64,000 bases of DNA, from the NCBI RefSeq assembly GCF_015223355.1, contig NZ_JADFFK010000006.1, positions 124,001-188,000 on the forward strand, in the 5' to 3' direction. The translations under genes and the position numbers were made by a program. The stretch comes from Salipiger mangrovisoli. Lineage in GTDB: Bacteria; Pseudomonadota; Alphaproteobacteria; Rhodobacterales; Rhodobacteraceae. Positions 24,695 to 33,417 of this stretch are shown here, piece after piece (positions within the stretch are counted from its first letter, which is position 1; each line of letters starts with the position of its first letter). The notes below the pieces were generated by a model, which was not told the DNA's origin, searched no databases, and worked only from the letters and a program-made list of their open reading frames with translations.

Positions 24695-26551
24695 GTGGTC
24701 TATTCTTGTGCAATCGCAGGGAAACGTGTGGCGGTCTTGGCGCTGTTCCTCTGCGCCTGCCCGGCCTTGGCGGAGCGCGCCGGTCCGCAGCATTTTGCGC
24801 AGGTCACCCCGGCGGCGATCTCCGAGCCCCGCGTGATCGATCCGCCGGCGCTCTACCTCGGGCAGCGGGCCGAGGAGCCCTTCATCGAGGAACGGGCGCG
24901 GTTGATGGAGGCGGTGATCGCCGCCGGCGACCGGCAGCCCGATCAGGCGCGGGCCTTGACCGATCTGGCCGAGTTCTTCTTCGCGCATGCCATGGCGCCC
25001 GAGGGGCTTTCCGTGCTGGGTGGCGTGGCGGGTGAGGCGGTGCCGCCCGCCCATCTGTTGCGCGCGCGGGCTTTCGAACTGGCGCTCGGGCTGATCGATA
25101 CGCGCGGGCGGCCATTGACGCCCCGCGCCGAAGCCCTGCTCGATCCTCCGCATTCTGCCTGGCCCGATCAGCCGCTGTTTCTTGCACTCTCGCACATTCG
25201 CGACGGAAACTGCGTGGATGCCCGGCCCCTGCTCGAACAGGCGACAGCGCGCCTCGCGCGCTTCCCGGCGCCGGTGCGGGCGCAGGTGCTTCCCGGCCTT
25301 CTGCAATGCGCGATCGAAACCGGGCAGTGGTACCTTGCGCGAGATATTGCTGTCTCGTTCGAGGGGTACGCCGAGTTGAGAGACGGCACGGCATATTACT
25401 ACCTGCTCGGGCAGGTGGCCGAGACGGTTGACGAGCCGTTGGCCGCCTTCGACAGCTACATGCATGCGATCACTGGCCGCGATATCTGGGCGCACCGGGC
25501 GCGCCGGGCGTTGGTCACGCTGGGCCTTACGCGCGATGCCCTCTCAACCCCAGACGCGATCCGCCTGCTGAAGCTGGAGGCGGAGATGTGGCGCGGCGAC
25601 GAGTCTTCGGGCGCGGTGATGGATCAGCTTGCCTCGCTGCAGGTGATCTCGGGGCGCAAGACGGACGCGATCGAAACCTACGGCTTGCTGATCGCGCGGC
25701 TGGCGGGCACCACGTCAGCGACCGCCGCGCAGCAGAAGGCGCGGGCGCTGATCGAGGACATCTACCGCAGGGGCGCCGAGGGTGAGATCCCGCTGGGCCG
25801 TTTCATGGCGGATCACGAGCGCATCGCGCGCTATTTCCGCTTCACGCAGAGTTTCGCGCTGGCCTCGGAGTTGTTTGCAGACACCTTCCGCAAGGCGGGT
25901 GCAACCAAGGTTGCCGCCGAAGAATATGCCACCACTCACGATTACCTTACGGCGGCGCAGGATCTGGGCATCACCACCGCAGAAGAGGGCCAATTGGCGC
26001 GTCTCAAGGTGAAAGAGGCCGAGACCCTGCTGGCGGGCGGTCAGTTCGAGGCCCTGGGAGCGTTGCTGTTGCAGCCGATTGCCCTGACGGACCCGGTGTT
26101 GAAGCGCCGCTTCGACCTGGTTTCGGCGCGCTATTTCGATGAGACCGGCCAAACCGTGGAGGTGCTCGCTGACGGGCAGGACACGCCGGACGGCGAAGCG
26201 ACGACGCAGCTGCTGCGCCTGCGCGCCTTGGCGCGGTTCGAGCGTGGCGAATGGCCGGCGGCCAAGGCCTCTTATGCGCGGCTCTACGCGCGTGAGGGCA
26301 ACGAGATGCCCTTGCCGGACGCCATTCGCTACCTGCTCTCGGCGCATCGCAGTGGCGACAGCGCGCGCGCGGCGGACCTGGCCGGGCAATTCCCGAGCCT
26401 GACCGAGCTGCCGGGCTGGGCTGAGATCGCGCGCGGGCTGACGCGGGAAGCCCCTGCCTTGTTGCCGCTGCGCGAAGAAACCGCGCGGGCGCGGATCGAC
26501 AAGGCCCAGGAAACCCTCGACAGCCTTCCCGAGGTGGAGCGCCTGAACTGA
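24695..26551 (+). CDS. Large periplasmic helical-repeat protein, divergent from flgF
   Basis: 618 residues from GTG 24695. A GTG at 24728 with AGGGA ahead is an alternative and puts the signal peptide at the start (VAVLALFLCACPALA). The rest is a long alpha-helical solenoid with TPR-like helix pairs (for example LADGQDTPDG then LLRLRALARFERGEWPAAKA). It has no catalytic motif and no membrane anchor beyond the signal. By topology and place it recalls the periplasmic motor protein MotC of rhizobia, but I see no sequence proof. It stands alone between flgF and flgE, with divergent promoters. Confidence 0.7.
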   Translation: MVYSCAIAGKRVAVLALFLCACPALAERAGPQHFAQVTPAAISEPRVIDPPALYLGQRAEEPFIEERARLMEAVIAAGDRQPDQARALTDLAEFFFAHAMAPEGLSVLGGVAGEAVPPAHLLRARAFELALGLIDTRGRPLTPRAEALLDPPHSAWPDQPLFLALSHIRDGNCVDARPLLEQATARLARFPAPVRAQVLPGLLQCAIETGQWYLARDIAVSFEGYAELRDGTAYYYLLGQVAETVDEPLAAFDSYMHAITGRDIWAHRARRALVTLGLTRDALSTPDAIRLLKLEAEMWRGDESSGAVMDQLASLQVISGRKTDAIETYGLLIARLAGTTSATAAQQKARALIEDIYRRGAEGEIPLGRFMADHERIARYFRFTQSFALASELFADTFRKAGATKVAAEEYATTHDYLTAAQDLGITTAEEGQLARLKVKEAETLLAGGQFEALGALLLQPIALTDPVLKRRFDLVSARYFDETGQTVEVLADGQDTPDGEATTQLLRLRALARFERGEWPAAKASYARLYAREGNEMPLPDAIRYLLSAHRSGDSARAADLAGQFPSLTELPGWAEIARGLTREAPALLPLREETARARIDKAQETLDSLPEVERLN

Positions 26552-26622
26552 GCGGTGCTAGGTGCCAAGATCAGGCATGATTCAGTCGCGCGGCGCCGAA
26601 ATTAATACAAGTAAAGGCAAAT

Positions 26623-26630
26623 TTAACCAT
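26623..26630 (+). promoter_or_regulatory. TTAACCAT CtrA-type half-site before flgE
   Basis: TTAACCAT is a known variant of the CtrA recognition octamer. It lies 70 bp before the flgE start in an AT-rich stretch. The inverted repeat GGCAAA/TTTGCC (26616-26621, 26643-26648) brackets it. Confidence 0.4.
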
Positions 26631-26699
26631 GGTGAAACCTGGTTTGCCTAAGTGATCAGTCAACTGCGGTTCAACTGCGACCAATAGGGCGAGACGGAC

Positions 26700-28001
26700 A
26701 TGAGCATTTCCAGCGCGATGGCGGCCGGGGTCAGCGGCCTCACGGCGAACTCCAATGCGGTTGAACGCATTTCAAACAACATCGCGAATGCGGATACCAT
26801 CGGGTATCGCCGCAGCTTCGCGCAGATGATCACCTCGGGTTCGACCGCGGCCACGGGCAGCACCTCGGCAGGTGTCGCGACCACGATCACCCATTCCAAC
26901 ACCTCAGAGGGGACCTTCCAGGAGACTTCGGTCGCCTCGAACCTGACGATCAACGGCAGCGGGTTCTTCGTGGTGAACTCGAACATCAACGCGGGCTACA
27001 CCAGCGGCAACATGTTCACGCGGGACGGCAGCTTCGCGCCCGACGAGAATGGCAACCTGGTCAATGGCGCGGGGCTGTACCTGATGGGCTTCGCCTATGA
27101 CGGCACGGGCCAGCTCGGCGGGGTGGACCGTTCGAGCTTCTCGGACCTGGTGCCGGTCAACGTCGCCAGCCAGGCGATCAACGGCTCGGCCACCAGCGCG
27201 ATCGGCATCAGCGGCACGCTGCCGTCGCAGGAAACGGGCGTCGCCGAACCCGGCAATGCCTTCACCACCTCTGTCGAGTTCTACAACGCACTCGGCGAGG
27301 CGGAGCGGCTGACGCTGTCGTTCCAGCCCACCACGACCGATGACGCCTGGGATGTCACCATCTCGGGCCCCGATGGTGACTATGGCTCGGTGACGATCAC
27401 CTTCAACAACAGCGGTGCCGATGCCGGATCGCCTGCGAGCTATTCCAATGTGACATCGCTGGCCACCGCGCCCGCCGGCTTCGGTTTCGATACGGCGACC
27501 GGCGAGATGACCCTGACGGTCAACAATGGCACCACGCCGCAGGCGCTGACCATCTCGCTGGGTGCGCCGGGGGCGTTTGACGGGCTGACCCAGTTCGCCG
27601 GGGACTACACGCCGATGAAGGTCGATGCGGACGGCAGCGAAAGCGGCATGCTGACCAGCGTGGAGTTCGACGAGTCCGGCGATGTCTGGGGCGTCTTCGA
27701 CAATGGCACCCGCAAGGTGCTCTATTCCGTGCCGCTGGCGACCTTCGCCAATGCCAACGGGCTGGCCACCTCCAACAACTCGACCTTCCAGGTGTCGAAT
27801 GAATCCGGTGACTTCTACCTTGGCGCGCCAGGCACCGGCGAGACCGGCTCGCTGACCTCGGGCGGCATCGAGGGCTCCAACGTCGATATCGCGCAGGAGC
27901 TCACCAACCTCATCCAGCGTCAGCGCGCCTATTCGTCGAACGCGAAGATCATCACGACCGCCGACGAGATGCTGAACGAAACCGTCAATCTCAAGCGCTG
28001 A
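26700..28001 (+). CDS. flgE: Flagellar hook protein FlgE
   Basis: 433 residues. The N-terminal axial motif ANSNAVERISNNIANADTIG is followed by YRRSFAQM, and a C-terminal helix (EGSNVDIAQELTNLIQRQRA) matches. The D1 signature is GSGFFVVN, and the large middle domain is rich in Gly, Thr and Asn. FlgE builds the universal joint between rod and filament. It heads flgE-flgK-flgL, with GAGACGG as ribosome site. Confidence 0.96.
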   Translation: MSISSAMAAGVSGLTANSNAVERISNNIANADTIGYRRSFAQMITSGSTAATGSTSAGVATTITHSNTSEGTFQETSVASNLTINGSGFFVVNSNINAGYTSGNMFTRDGSFAPDENGNLVNGAGLYLMGFAYDGTGQLGGVDRSSFSDLVPVNVASQAINGSATSAIGISGTLPSQETGVAEPGNAFTTSVEFYNALGEAERLTLSFQPTTTDDAWDVTISGPDGDYGSVTITFNNSGADAGSPASYSNVTSLATAPAGFGFDTATGEMTLTVNNGTTPQALTISLGAPGAFDGLTQFAGDYTPMKVDADGSESGMLTSVEFDESGDVWGVFDNGTRKVLYSVPLATFANANGLATSNNSTFQVSNESGDFYLGAPGTGETGSLTSGGIEGSNVDIAQELTNLIQRQRAYSSNAKIITTADEMLNETVNLKR

Positions 28002-28049
28002 CCTCGGGCAGCGACACCGGGTGACAGACTTGGCAGATAGGATCGCACC

Positions 28050-29462
28050 ATGAGCCTTTCCGCGGCCCTCAACGCGGCACGCAGCGGGTTGAGCGTCACG
28101 TCCCGCTGGGCGCAGACGACCTCGAACAACATCGCCAACGCCAACAATGCGTCCTATGCGCGCCGCGATCCGACGATCGTTTCGGGACACTCTGGCGGCG
28201 TTACGATCAGCGAGATCACCCAGGCGGTGAACACCTCGCTCGACAGCATGTATCGTCTCGAGGTGTCGCGCACCGCAACTCAGGATGCGATCGCCACCGG
28301 CCTGTCGCTCTACACCGCGCAGCTTGGCGATACGGGCTCGGACGTGACGCTGCTGACCCAGCTCACGGATTTCCAGAACGCGCTGGGACTGATGGCGGCG
28401 AGCCCGACCGACAGCTCGTTGCAGCGCGCCGCGCTGACCGATGCGCAGGAGCTGACGCTGTCGCTCAACCTCGCCTCCAACTCGCTCATCGACGCACGGG
28501 AGCAAGCGCTGTCGTCGGCGCAGAATGACATCACGAGCATCAACACGACGCTCGCGGATCTCGCCAAGATGAACGAGAAGCTCGCCAGTGGTAAGCTCAG
28601 CGAGGGCCAGAAGCTCGCGCTTGGCGACGAGATCACGGCCAAGCTCGACAGCCTCGCCGAGAAAATGGACTTCACCATGCGCACCGATGCGAAGGGGCGG
28701 ATGGAGATTTTCACCACCGGCGGCACGGCGCTGCTGCTTGGCGAAACCGCCGAAACCATCAGCTTTGACGCGGAGACGGGTGTTCTGAGCGCCGGAGCCG
28801 TCGACATCACGCCGGGAGCCGCGGGTGCCCGTGGCATCGGCGAGGGCTCGCTCGCCGGGCAGATCACGCTCTACAACGATGTCATCCCCGAGATGAGCGC
28901 GCAGCTCGACGAGGTGGCCAAGGGGTTGATCAGCGTCTTCGAGACGTCCGATGTGTCGCTGGCACCGGGTGAGGCAGGTCTGTTCACCGACGCCGGCGCG
29001 GCGCTGAGTGATCCCGTGGCTGCCGGGCTTGCTGCGCGGATCGCCGTGAACAGCGCCCTCGTGCCCGACGAGGGCGGGGCGGTCTGGCGCTTCCGCGACG
29101 GTGTCGGGGCGACCGTGCAGGGCGAAAGCAACGATGCCTCGCAGCTCAATGCCTTTGTTGACGCCATGGCGGGCAAGACCAGCTTCGATGCCAGGCTGGG
29201 GCTCGCCGACAGCGCGACGCTGGCCGATTACATGGCAAGCCTGATCGCCAGCCAGAACACCACGCGCGCGAACGCGGAAACTGGCGCCGAGACCTCTGCT
29301 GCCGCGGCACTCACGGTGCAGGAGACGCGGCTCGGCTTCATGGGCGTGAATGTCGATGACGAGCTGCAACAGCTCGTCGCCATCGAACAGGCCTATTCTG
29401 CAAATGCGCAGGTGATGACCACGGTCATGTCCATGCTCGACACGCTGCTCGACTCCTTCTGA
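28050..29462 (+). CDS. flgK: Hook-filament junction protein FlgK (HAP1)
   Basis: 470 residues. The N-terminus RSGLSVTSRWAQTTSNNIAN and the C-terminus VDDELQQLVAIEQAYSANAQ are the paired axial helices of FlgK. The protein is somewhat shorter than the enterobacterial one (about 550), as in other alphaproteobacteria. It follows flgE by 48 bp, with AGGAT upstream of ATG 28050. Confidence 0.95.
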   Translation: MSLSAALNAARSGLSVTSRWAQTTSNNIANANNASYARRDPTIVSGHSGGVTISEITQAVNTSLDSMYRLEVSRTATQDAIATGLSLYTAQLGDTGSDVTLLTQLTDFQNALGLMAASPTDSSLQRAALTDAQELTLSLNLASNSLIDAREQALSSAQNDITSINTTLADLAKMNEKLASGKLSEGQKLALGDEITAKLDSLAEKMDFTMRTDAKGRMEIFTTGGTALLLGETAETISFDAETGVLSAGAVDITPGAAGARGIGEGSLAGQITLYNDVIPEMSAQLDEVAKGLISVFETSDVSLAPGEAGLFTDAGAALSDPVAAGLAARIAVNSALVPDEGGAVWRFRDGVGATVQGESNDASQLNAFVDAMAGKTSFDARLGLADSATLADYMASLIASQNTTRANAETGAETSAAAALTVQETRLGFMGVNVDDELQQLVAIEQAYSANAQVMTTVMSMLDTLLDSF

Positions 29463-29476
29463 TCCCGGAGCCCGCC

Positions 29477-30535
29477 ATGATCTACCTAAGCAAAGGCCCA
29501 TCGACGCTCTACTCGAGCCTGCTGCGCCGGAACCAGAACGCCGAAGCGGCCAGCGCCCTGTCGCGGGCCGAGCAGGAGCTGTCCACCGGATATAAGGCCG
29601 ACGTCTACAAGTCGATTGGTCTCGGGGCGACCGAGGCCCTCAGCCTCAACGCCACGCTGGATCGCGACGAGGCGCAGTCGACGACCAACAAGCTCGTGCT
29701 GTCCCGTCTCGAGATGATCACCCAGTCGCTGGGCGCGATGCGCGAGTCGGTCCAGGATGTGCTCGACGTGGCGGTGTCCAATGCCGGTCAGGCCACCGAC
29801 GCGTCTTCGGGCATGCAGATCGCCGCAAAGGCGGCGCTGGATGCGTTCATCGGCCAGGCTGGCCAGGCTTACGGTGGCAGCGCGCTGTTCGCCGGAACGT
29901 CGAATGTCACCAATGCGCTGCAGGGCTGGTCCGAAACGCAGGCCGGAAGCGGCCTCTCGCCGCAGGGGGTCATCGGGGGCCTGCTGTCCGGCGGATTGAA
30001 TTCGGTTGCCGACGTCGACAGCGTGCTGGCCGAGATCGACGCGATCTTCTCCGACAGCGCCACCGATCCGGACACCAACTTTCAGACGCTTTTCTACAAC
30101 GGCTCGACCGGCACCGCGCCTGCGCGCGCCAATCTGGGGGACGGCGTCAGCATTTCCTATGGTGTGCAGGCCGACGCCGAGCCGTTCCGGCAGGTTCTCA
30201 AGGGCCTGGTCATGCTCGCGTCCTACGATCCCGCCTCGATCTCGGACAGCGCCGCTTATTCGAGCTGGGTCAACGAGGCGATCACGGCGATCTCGGCGGG
30301 GACCGCGGGGCTGCTCGATGCCGAAACGCAGGTCTCTACCGTGGCGGCGCGGCTCGAGTCGCAGAACGAGCAGATCGCGGATCGGGCGGTGCTCTACAAG
30401 ACCCGCCTCATGGAGTTGGATGGTGTCGATGCCTATGACGCGGCCAGCAACGTCACCATGCTGCAAGCCCAGCTCGAAGCCAGCTACACGGTCAGCGCGC
30501 GCCTATCCAACCTGAGCTTTCTGAACTACATGTGA
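29477..30535 (+). CDS. flgL: Hook-filament junction protein FlgL (HAP3)
   Basis: 352 residues with flagellin-like ends: an N-terminal helix with AEQELSTGYKADVYKSIG and a C-terminal helix ending LQAQLEASYTVSARLSNLSF. FlgL is the last junction piece before the filament. It follows flgK by 14 bp with GGAG ahead of the ATG. Its last 33 bp overlap, on the other strand, the 3' end of the FtcR-like regulator. Confidence 0.92.
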   Translation: MIYLSKGPSTLYSSLLRRNQNAEAASALSRAEQELSTGYKADVYKSIGLGATEALSLNATLDRDEAQSTTNKLVLSRLEMITQSLGAMRESVQDVLDVAVSNAGQATDASSGMQIAAKAALDAFIGQAGQAYGGSALFAGTSNVTNALQGWSETQAGSGLSPQGVIGGLLSGGLNSVADVDSVLAEIDAIFSDSATDPDTNFQTLFYNGSTGTAPARANLGDGVSISYGVQADAEPFRQVLKGLVMLASYDPASISDSAAYSSWVNEAITAISAGTAGLLDAETQVSTVAARLESQNEQIADRAVLYKTRLMELDGVDAYDAASNVTMLQAQLEASYTVSARLSNLSFLNYM

Positions 30536-31294
30536 TGCACTCGCGAGGCTGAGGCGCGGCGCCTCGGCCTCGCGGCCGGCCTCGGCGCCGGGTGCCAACT
30601 TGTAGCCGCGCCCGCGGATGGTTCGGATGTGCGGGTCGCCAGACGGCGACATTTCCTCGATCTTCTTGCGAATGCGGCAGATGTAGACGTCGATCACCTT
30701 GTCGAAGGGCTGATCCTCGGCCATGCCGTAGACCGCGTCATAGATCACCGATTTCGACACCACGCGCGGCGCTGCCAGCGCGATCTGCTGGAAGATTGCC
30801 AGCTCGCGCTGCGACAAACGCATCGGGGTGCCCGCCACGTCCGGGTCGCGCCCGTCGAAATAGGCGGTGACATCCCCGATTCGAACCGATCCGGCAGCAT
30901 GGCCGTGGAACCGGCGCGTGATGGCGTTCACCCGCGAGCGCAGCTCGGGCCCGGTCAGCGGGCCGACGATGTCATCATCGGCACCGGCGTCGAGCGCTTC
31001 CATCGCGGCTTCGGGGTCGCGCTGGTCGCGCAGCACCAGGATCGGGTTCCGGCAGCCGGATTTCCGCAGGCGGAAAATGTGTTCAAGTGTGCGCGGTTGC
31101 TCCGAGAGCAGGACCGGGCGGTCGGCGTAGCCGTCGCTGCTTAGAAGGTCCAGCTCGCGCTCGAAGAAATCATCGCTGACGGCGACCGGCTGCCACTGCG
31201 CCGCGTCCAGTTCGGACAGCAGGCCGCTGAAGGCATTCGAACGGGGCTCGTAAAGATAGATATGCAAACTGCTCTCCCGAAGGCCGACCGACAC
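30503..31294 (-). CDS. FtcR/Rem-like flagellar winged-helix regulator with degenerate receiver
   Basis: 263 residues. The C-terminal OmpR-type domain is well kept (LSQREL..FQQIALAAPRVVSKS, DVYICRIRKKIEEM, IRTIRGRGYKLAP) and resembles the CtrA/FtcR/Rem group. The receiver-like N-terminus has no phosphoacceptor Asp (PVLLSEQPR where it should be), as in orphan flagellar activators of rhizobia and Brucella, so control is probably by its own level. A 35-residue tail follows the DNA-binding domain and overlaps flgL antisense. It is divergent from flgI. It is the best local candidate for an activator of the flagellar operons; the FtcR name is by analogy. Confidence 0.82.
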   Translation of the reverse strand: MSVGLRESSLHIYLYEPRSNAFSGLLSELDAAQWQPVAVSDDFFERELDLLSSDGYADRPVLLSEQPRTLEHIFRLRKSGCRNPILVLRDQRDPEAAMEALDAGADDDIVGPLTGPELRSRVNAITRRFHGHAAGSVRIGDVTAYFDGRDPDVAGTPMRLSQRELAIFQQIALAAPRVVSKSVIYDAVYGMAEDQPFDKVIDVYICRIRKKIEEMSPSGDPHIRTIRGRGYKLAPGAEAGREAEAPRLSLASASHVVQKAQVG

Positions 31295-31345
31295 TCGTTA
31301 TCCATGATTGGATGACCTGATCATGCGAAGAATTTTTCGTGAGGT

Positions 31346-31363
31346 CAAGCAATACACAAGGAT
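31346..31363 (+). promoter_or_regulatory. Weak CAAG repeat between the FtcR-like gene and flgI
   Basis: CAAGCAAT (31346-31353) and CAAGGAT (31357-31363) are spaced 11 bp apart in the divergent region. They are imperfect relatives of the CAAGAAT motif and would fit autoregulation of the regulator together with flgI control. Confidence 0.25.
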
Positions 31364-31451
31364 AGCATGATTAGTTTGGAAATTGTCATTGAATAGTTTG
31401 GCGATACGATGTTTAGTCCTTGAAACACAGGACCGCAGCCCAGGGAGTCCC

Positions 31452-32564
31452 ATGCGTATCGCAGCCTGCCTCGGCGCCGCCATCGTGGCGCTCTTCACGG
31501 CGTTTCCCGCAGCGTCGGATGTCCGGATCAAGGACATCGCGACCTTTGAGGGCGTGCGGGAGAACCAGCTCGTCGGCTATGGTCTCGTGGTTGGACTCAA
31601 TGGCACCGGCGACAGTCTGCGCAACAGCCCCTTCACCGAGAAGAGCATCGAGGCGATGCTCGATCGCCTTGGCGTCGGGAACATGTCCGATGACCAGATC
31701 AAGACGAGCAACACCGCCGCAGTCATGGTGACCGCCATGCTGCCGCCCTTCGCGCGGCTCGGCTCGCCGATCGACGTGGTGGTCTCCTCGCTCGGCGACG
31801 CGACCTCGCTGCGCGGCGGCACGTTGATCGTCACGCCGCTGACCGGCGCGGACGGGGAAGTCTACGCGGTTGCCCAGGGTCCGATCGCCGTGGCGGGCTA
31901 TGCTGCACAGGGCATGGCGGCCTCTGTGGTCGAGGGCGTGCCCACCGTGGCGCGGATCGAAAACGGTGCGACGGTGGAAAACGAAGTCGACTTCGCGCTG
32001 TCCTCGCTCAGTTCCGTGCGCATTGCCCTTCGCAACCCCGATTTCACCACCGCGACCCGCATGGCCGAGGCGATCAACAAGCGGATGGGCACCAATACGG
32101 CAACCGCGCTCGACCCCGGCACCGTCGAGGTCGCACTGCATGGCGCGGGCAAGGGGGATATCGCGGGCATCATGTCCGACGTCGAGAATATCCGGGTCGA
32201 CCCGGACGCCGTTGCCAAGGTGGTGATCGACGCGCGTTCGGGCACAATCGTCATCGGCGAAGACGTGAGGATCGACCGCGTGGCGGTCAGCCAGGGCGGG
32301 CTGACGGTCATGGTGCGCGAGGATCCCGAGGTCAGCCAGCCCGAGCCGATCACCATCGGCGGCACCACGGTCGTGGTGCCGCGCACCACCGTCGGCGTTG
32401 ACGAGCAGGAAACCCATTTCACCATCCTCGAAGGCGCAGATGTCAGCCTGCAACGGCTGGTGGATGCGCTGAATGCCATCGGCCTGACCGCGACGCAGAC
32501 GATTTCCATCCTGCAGGCCATCAAGGCTGCGGGCGCGCTGCACGCCGATCTCGAGATCATCTGA
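31452..32564 (+). CDS. flgI: Flagellar P-ring protein FlgI
   Basis: 370 residues from ATG 31452, chosen because AGGGAG stands four bases before it and a signal peptide follows (cut after AAS, before DVRIKDIATFEGVRENQLVG). The frame is open 69 bp further upstream but that part adds only a non-family tail. Typical segments: GYGLVVGLNGTGDSL, LPPFARLGSPIDVVVSSLGDA (cut here by composition only), and LQRLVDALNAIG. FlgI polymerises in the peptidoglycan layer around the rod with the help of FlgA. It heads flgI-flgJ-flgN. Confidence 0.96.
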   Translation: MRIAACLGAAIVALFTAFPAASDVRIKDIATFEGVRENQLVGYGLVVGLNGTGDSLRNSPFTEKSIEAMLDRLGVGNMSDDQIKTSNTAAVMVTAMLPPFARLGSPIDVVVSSLGDATSLRGGTLIVTPLTGADGEVYAVAQGPIAVAGYAAQGMAASVVEGVPTVARIENGATVENEVDFALSSLSSVRIALRNPDFTTATRMAEAINKRMGTNTATALDPGTVEVALHGAGKGDIAGIMSDVENIRVDPDAVAKVVIDARSGTIVIGEDVRIDRVAVSQGGLTVMVREDPEVSQPEPITIGGTTVVVPRTTVGVDEQETHFTILEGADVSLQRLVDALNAIGLTATQTISILQAIKAAGALHADLEII

Positions 32565-32577
32565 GGGGAGAGACAGC

Positions 32578-32898
32578 ATGGATGTGAAGACTTCCATGGC
32601 CGCTTTGCAGGTGACCGGCGCGCAGATCGCGCAGCCCGGCGCCATCGCGCCCGACGCGCCCGCGAGTGCGGCAAAGGAATTCGAGGCGATGTTTCTCACC
32701 GAGATGGTCAACGAGATGCTGAGCGAGGTCGATCTTGGCGATTTCGGCGGGGGCAAGGCCGAGGAACACTGGCGCTATTTCCTGGCCGAGGCCTTCGGCA
32801 AGGAGCTGGCGGAGCAGGGTGGCGCGGGCATTGCGCGCAACCTGGAACAGGCGATGTCGGCCTATGGCGCGGCCGCCCGGCGTGGAGACCACACATGA
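32578..32898 (+). CDS. flgJ: Rod-binding protein, FlgJ N-terminal domain only
   Basis: 106 residues corresponding to the FlgJ rod-capping domain (AAKEFEAMFLTEMVNEML and WRYFLAEAFGKELAEQGG). The C-terminal muramidase of gamma-proteobacterial FlgJ is missing, as is usual in alphaproteobacteria, where a separate lytic transglycosylase (not seen here) opens the wall. It lies 13 bp after flgI and overlaps the next gene by 4 bp. Confidence 0.9.
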   Translation: MDVKTSMAALQVTGAQIAQPGAIAPDAPASAAKEFEAMFLTEMVNEMLSEVDLGDFGGGKAEEHWRYFLAEAFGKELAEQGGAGIARNLEQAMSAYGAAARRGDHT

Positions 32899-33305
32899 CG
32901 CAGATGACCAGACCCCGCGCCCATGCGCTGATCGACCGGCTGGCCCGCCTGCTGCGCGACGAAATCGCTGCCATCGGTAAGGGCGAACTGGCGCGCGTCG
33001 AAGAGCTGTTCCCGCGCAAGCAGGAACTCCTTGCCGAGATCGAGGCCGCATTTGCCGACCCCGAGCCTTTGCTGGGGGGCGATGATCCCGCTGCGGAGAA
33101 GCTGCGCGACAGCCTGTCCGGCCTGCGCGAGCTGATCCACAGCGACCTGGCGCTGCTGCGGCGGATGACCGAAGCAACCGGGGCGGTGGCGAAAGAGATC
33201 GACCGGATCCGCGAACGCCAGAGCCTGCGGGGCGTCTATGGCAAGGATGGCACGAAATCGAAACAAGGCGTGACCCAGACGCAACGCTACGACCAATCGG
33301 TCTAG
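32895..33305 (+). CDS. flgN: FlgN-like export chaperone
   Basis: 136 residues, mostly helical with a long coiled coil (ALIDRLARLLRDEIAAIGKG, then LRDSLSGLRELIHSDLALLRR) and a disordered basic C-terminus. The size, build and place behind flgJ fit FlgN, the chaperone for the junction proteins FlgK and FlgL. Direct sequence similarity is low, as always in this family. A perfect CtrA-type box begins 3 bp after its stop. Confidence 0.72.
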   Translation: MTQMTRPRAHALIDRLARLLRDEIAAIGKGELARVEELFPRKQELLAEIEAAFADPEPLLGGDDPAAEKLRDSLSGLRELIHSDLALLRRMTEATGAVAKEIDRIRERQSLRGVYGKDGTKSKQGVTQTQRYDQSV

Positions 33306-33307
33306 AT

Positions 33308-33322
33308 TTAACCCCCGATTAA
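33308..33322 (+). promoter_or_regulatory. Perfect CtrA box before flagellin 1
   Basis: TTAACCCCCGATTAA is an exact TTAA-N7-TTAA match to the CtrA consensus. Its end lies 95 bp before the flagellin start, the same place as the box before flagellin 2. It begins right after the flgN stop. Confidence 0.75.
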
Positions 33323-33371
33323 CCAGCGGCTTCAATTTCTCGTGTTACTGCTGACCCACGGCAGGACCGTT

Positions 33372-33388
33372 TTCGCCAGAAAGGCGAA
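33372..33388 (+). promoter_or_regulatory. Conserved leader hairpin of flagellin 1 mRNA
   Basis: TTCGCC-AGAAA-GGCGAA forms a 6-bp stem with a 5-nt loop about 30 nt before the start codon. The whole leader from CCACGGCAGGACC to AGAAATCGGAGCAGA is nearly identical in front of flagellin 2. It is a candidate target of FlbT/FlaF-type post-transcriptional control; flbT lies 2.6 kb downstream. Confidence 0.5.
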
Positions 33389-33417
33389 CAACGACGATAG
33401 AAATCGGAGCAGATACA

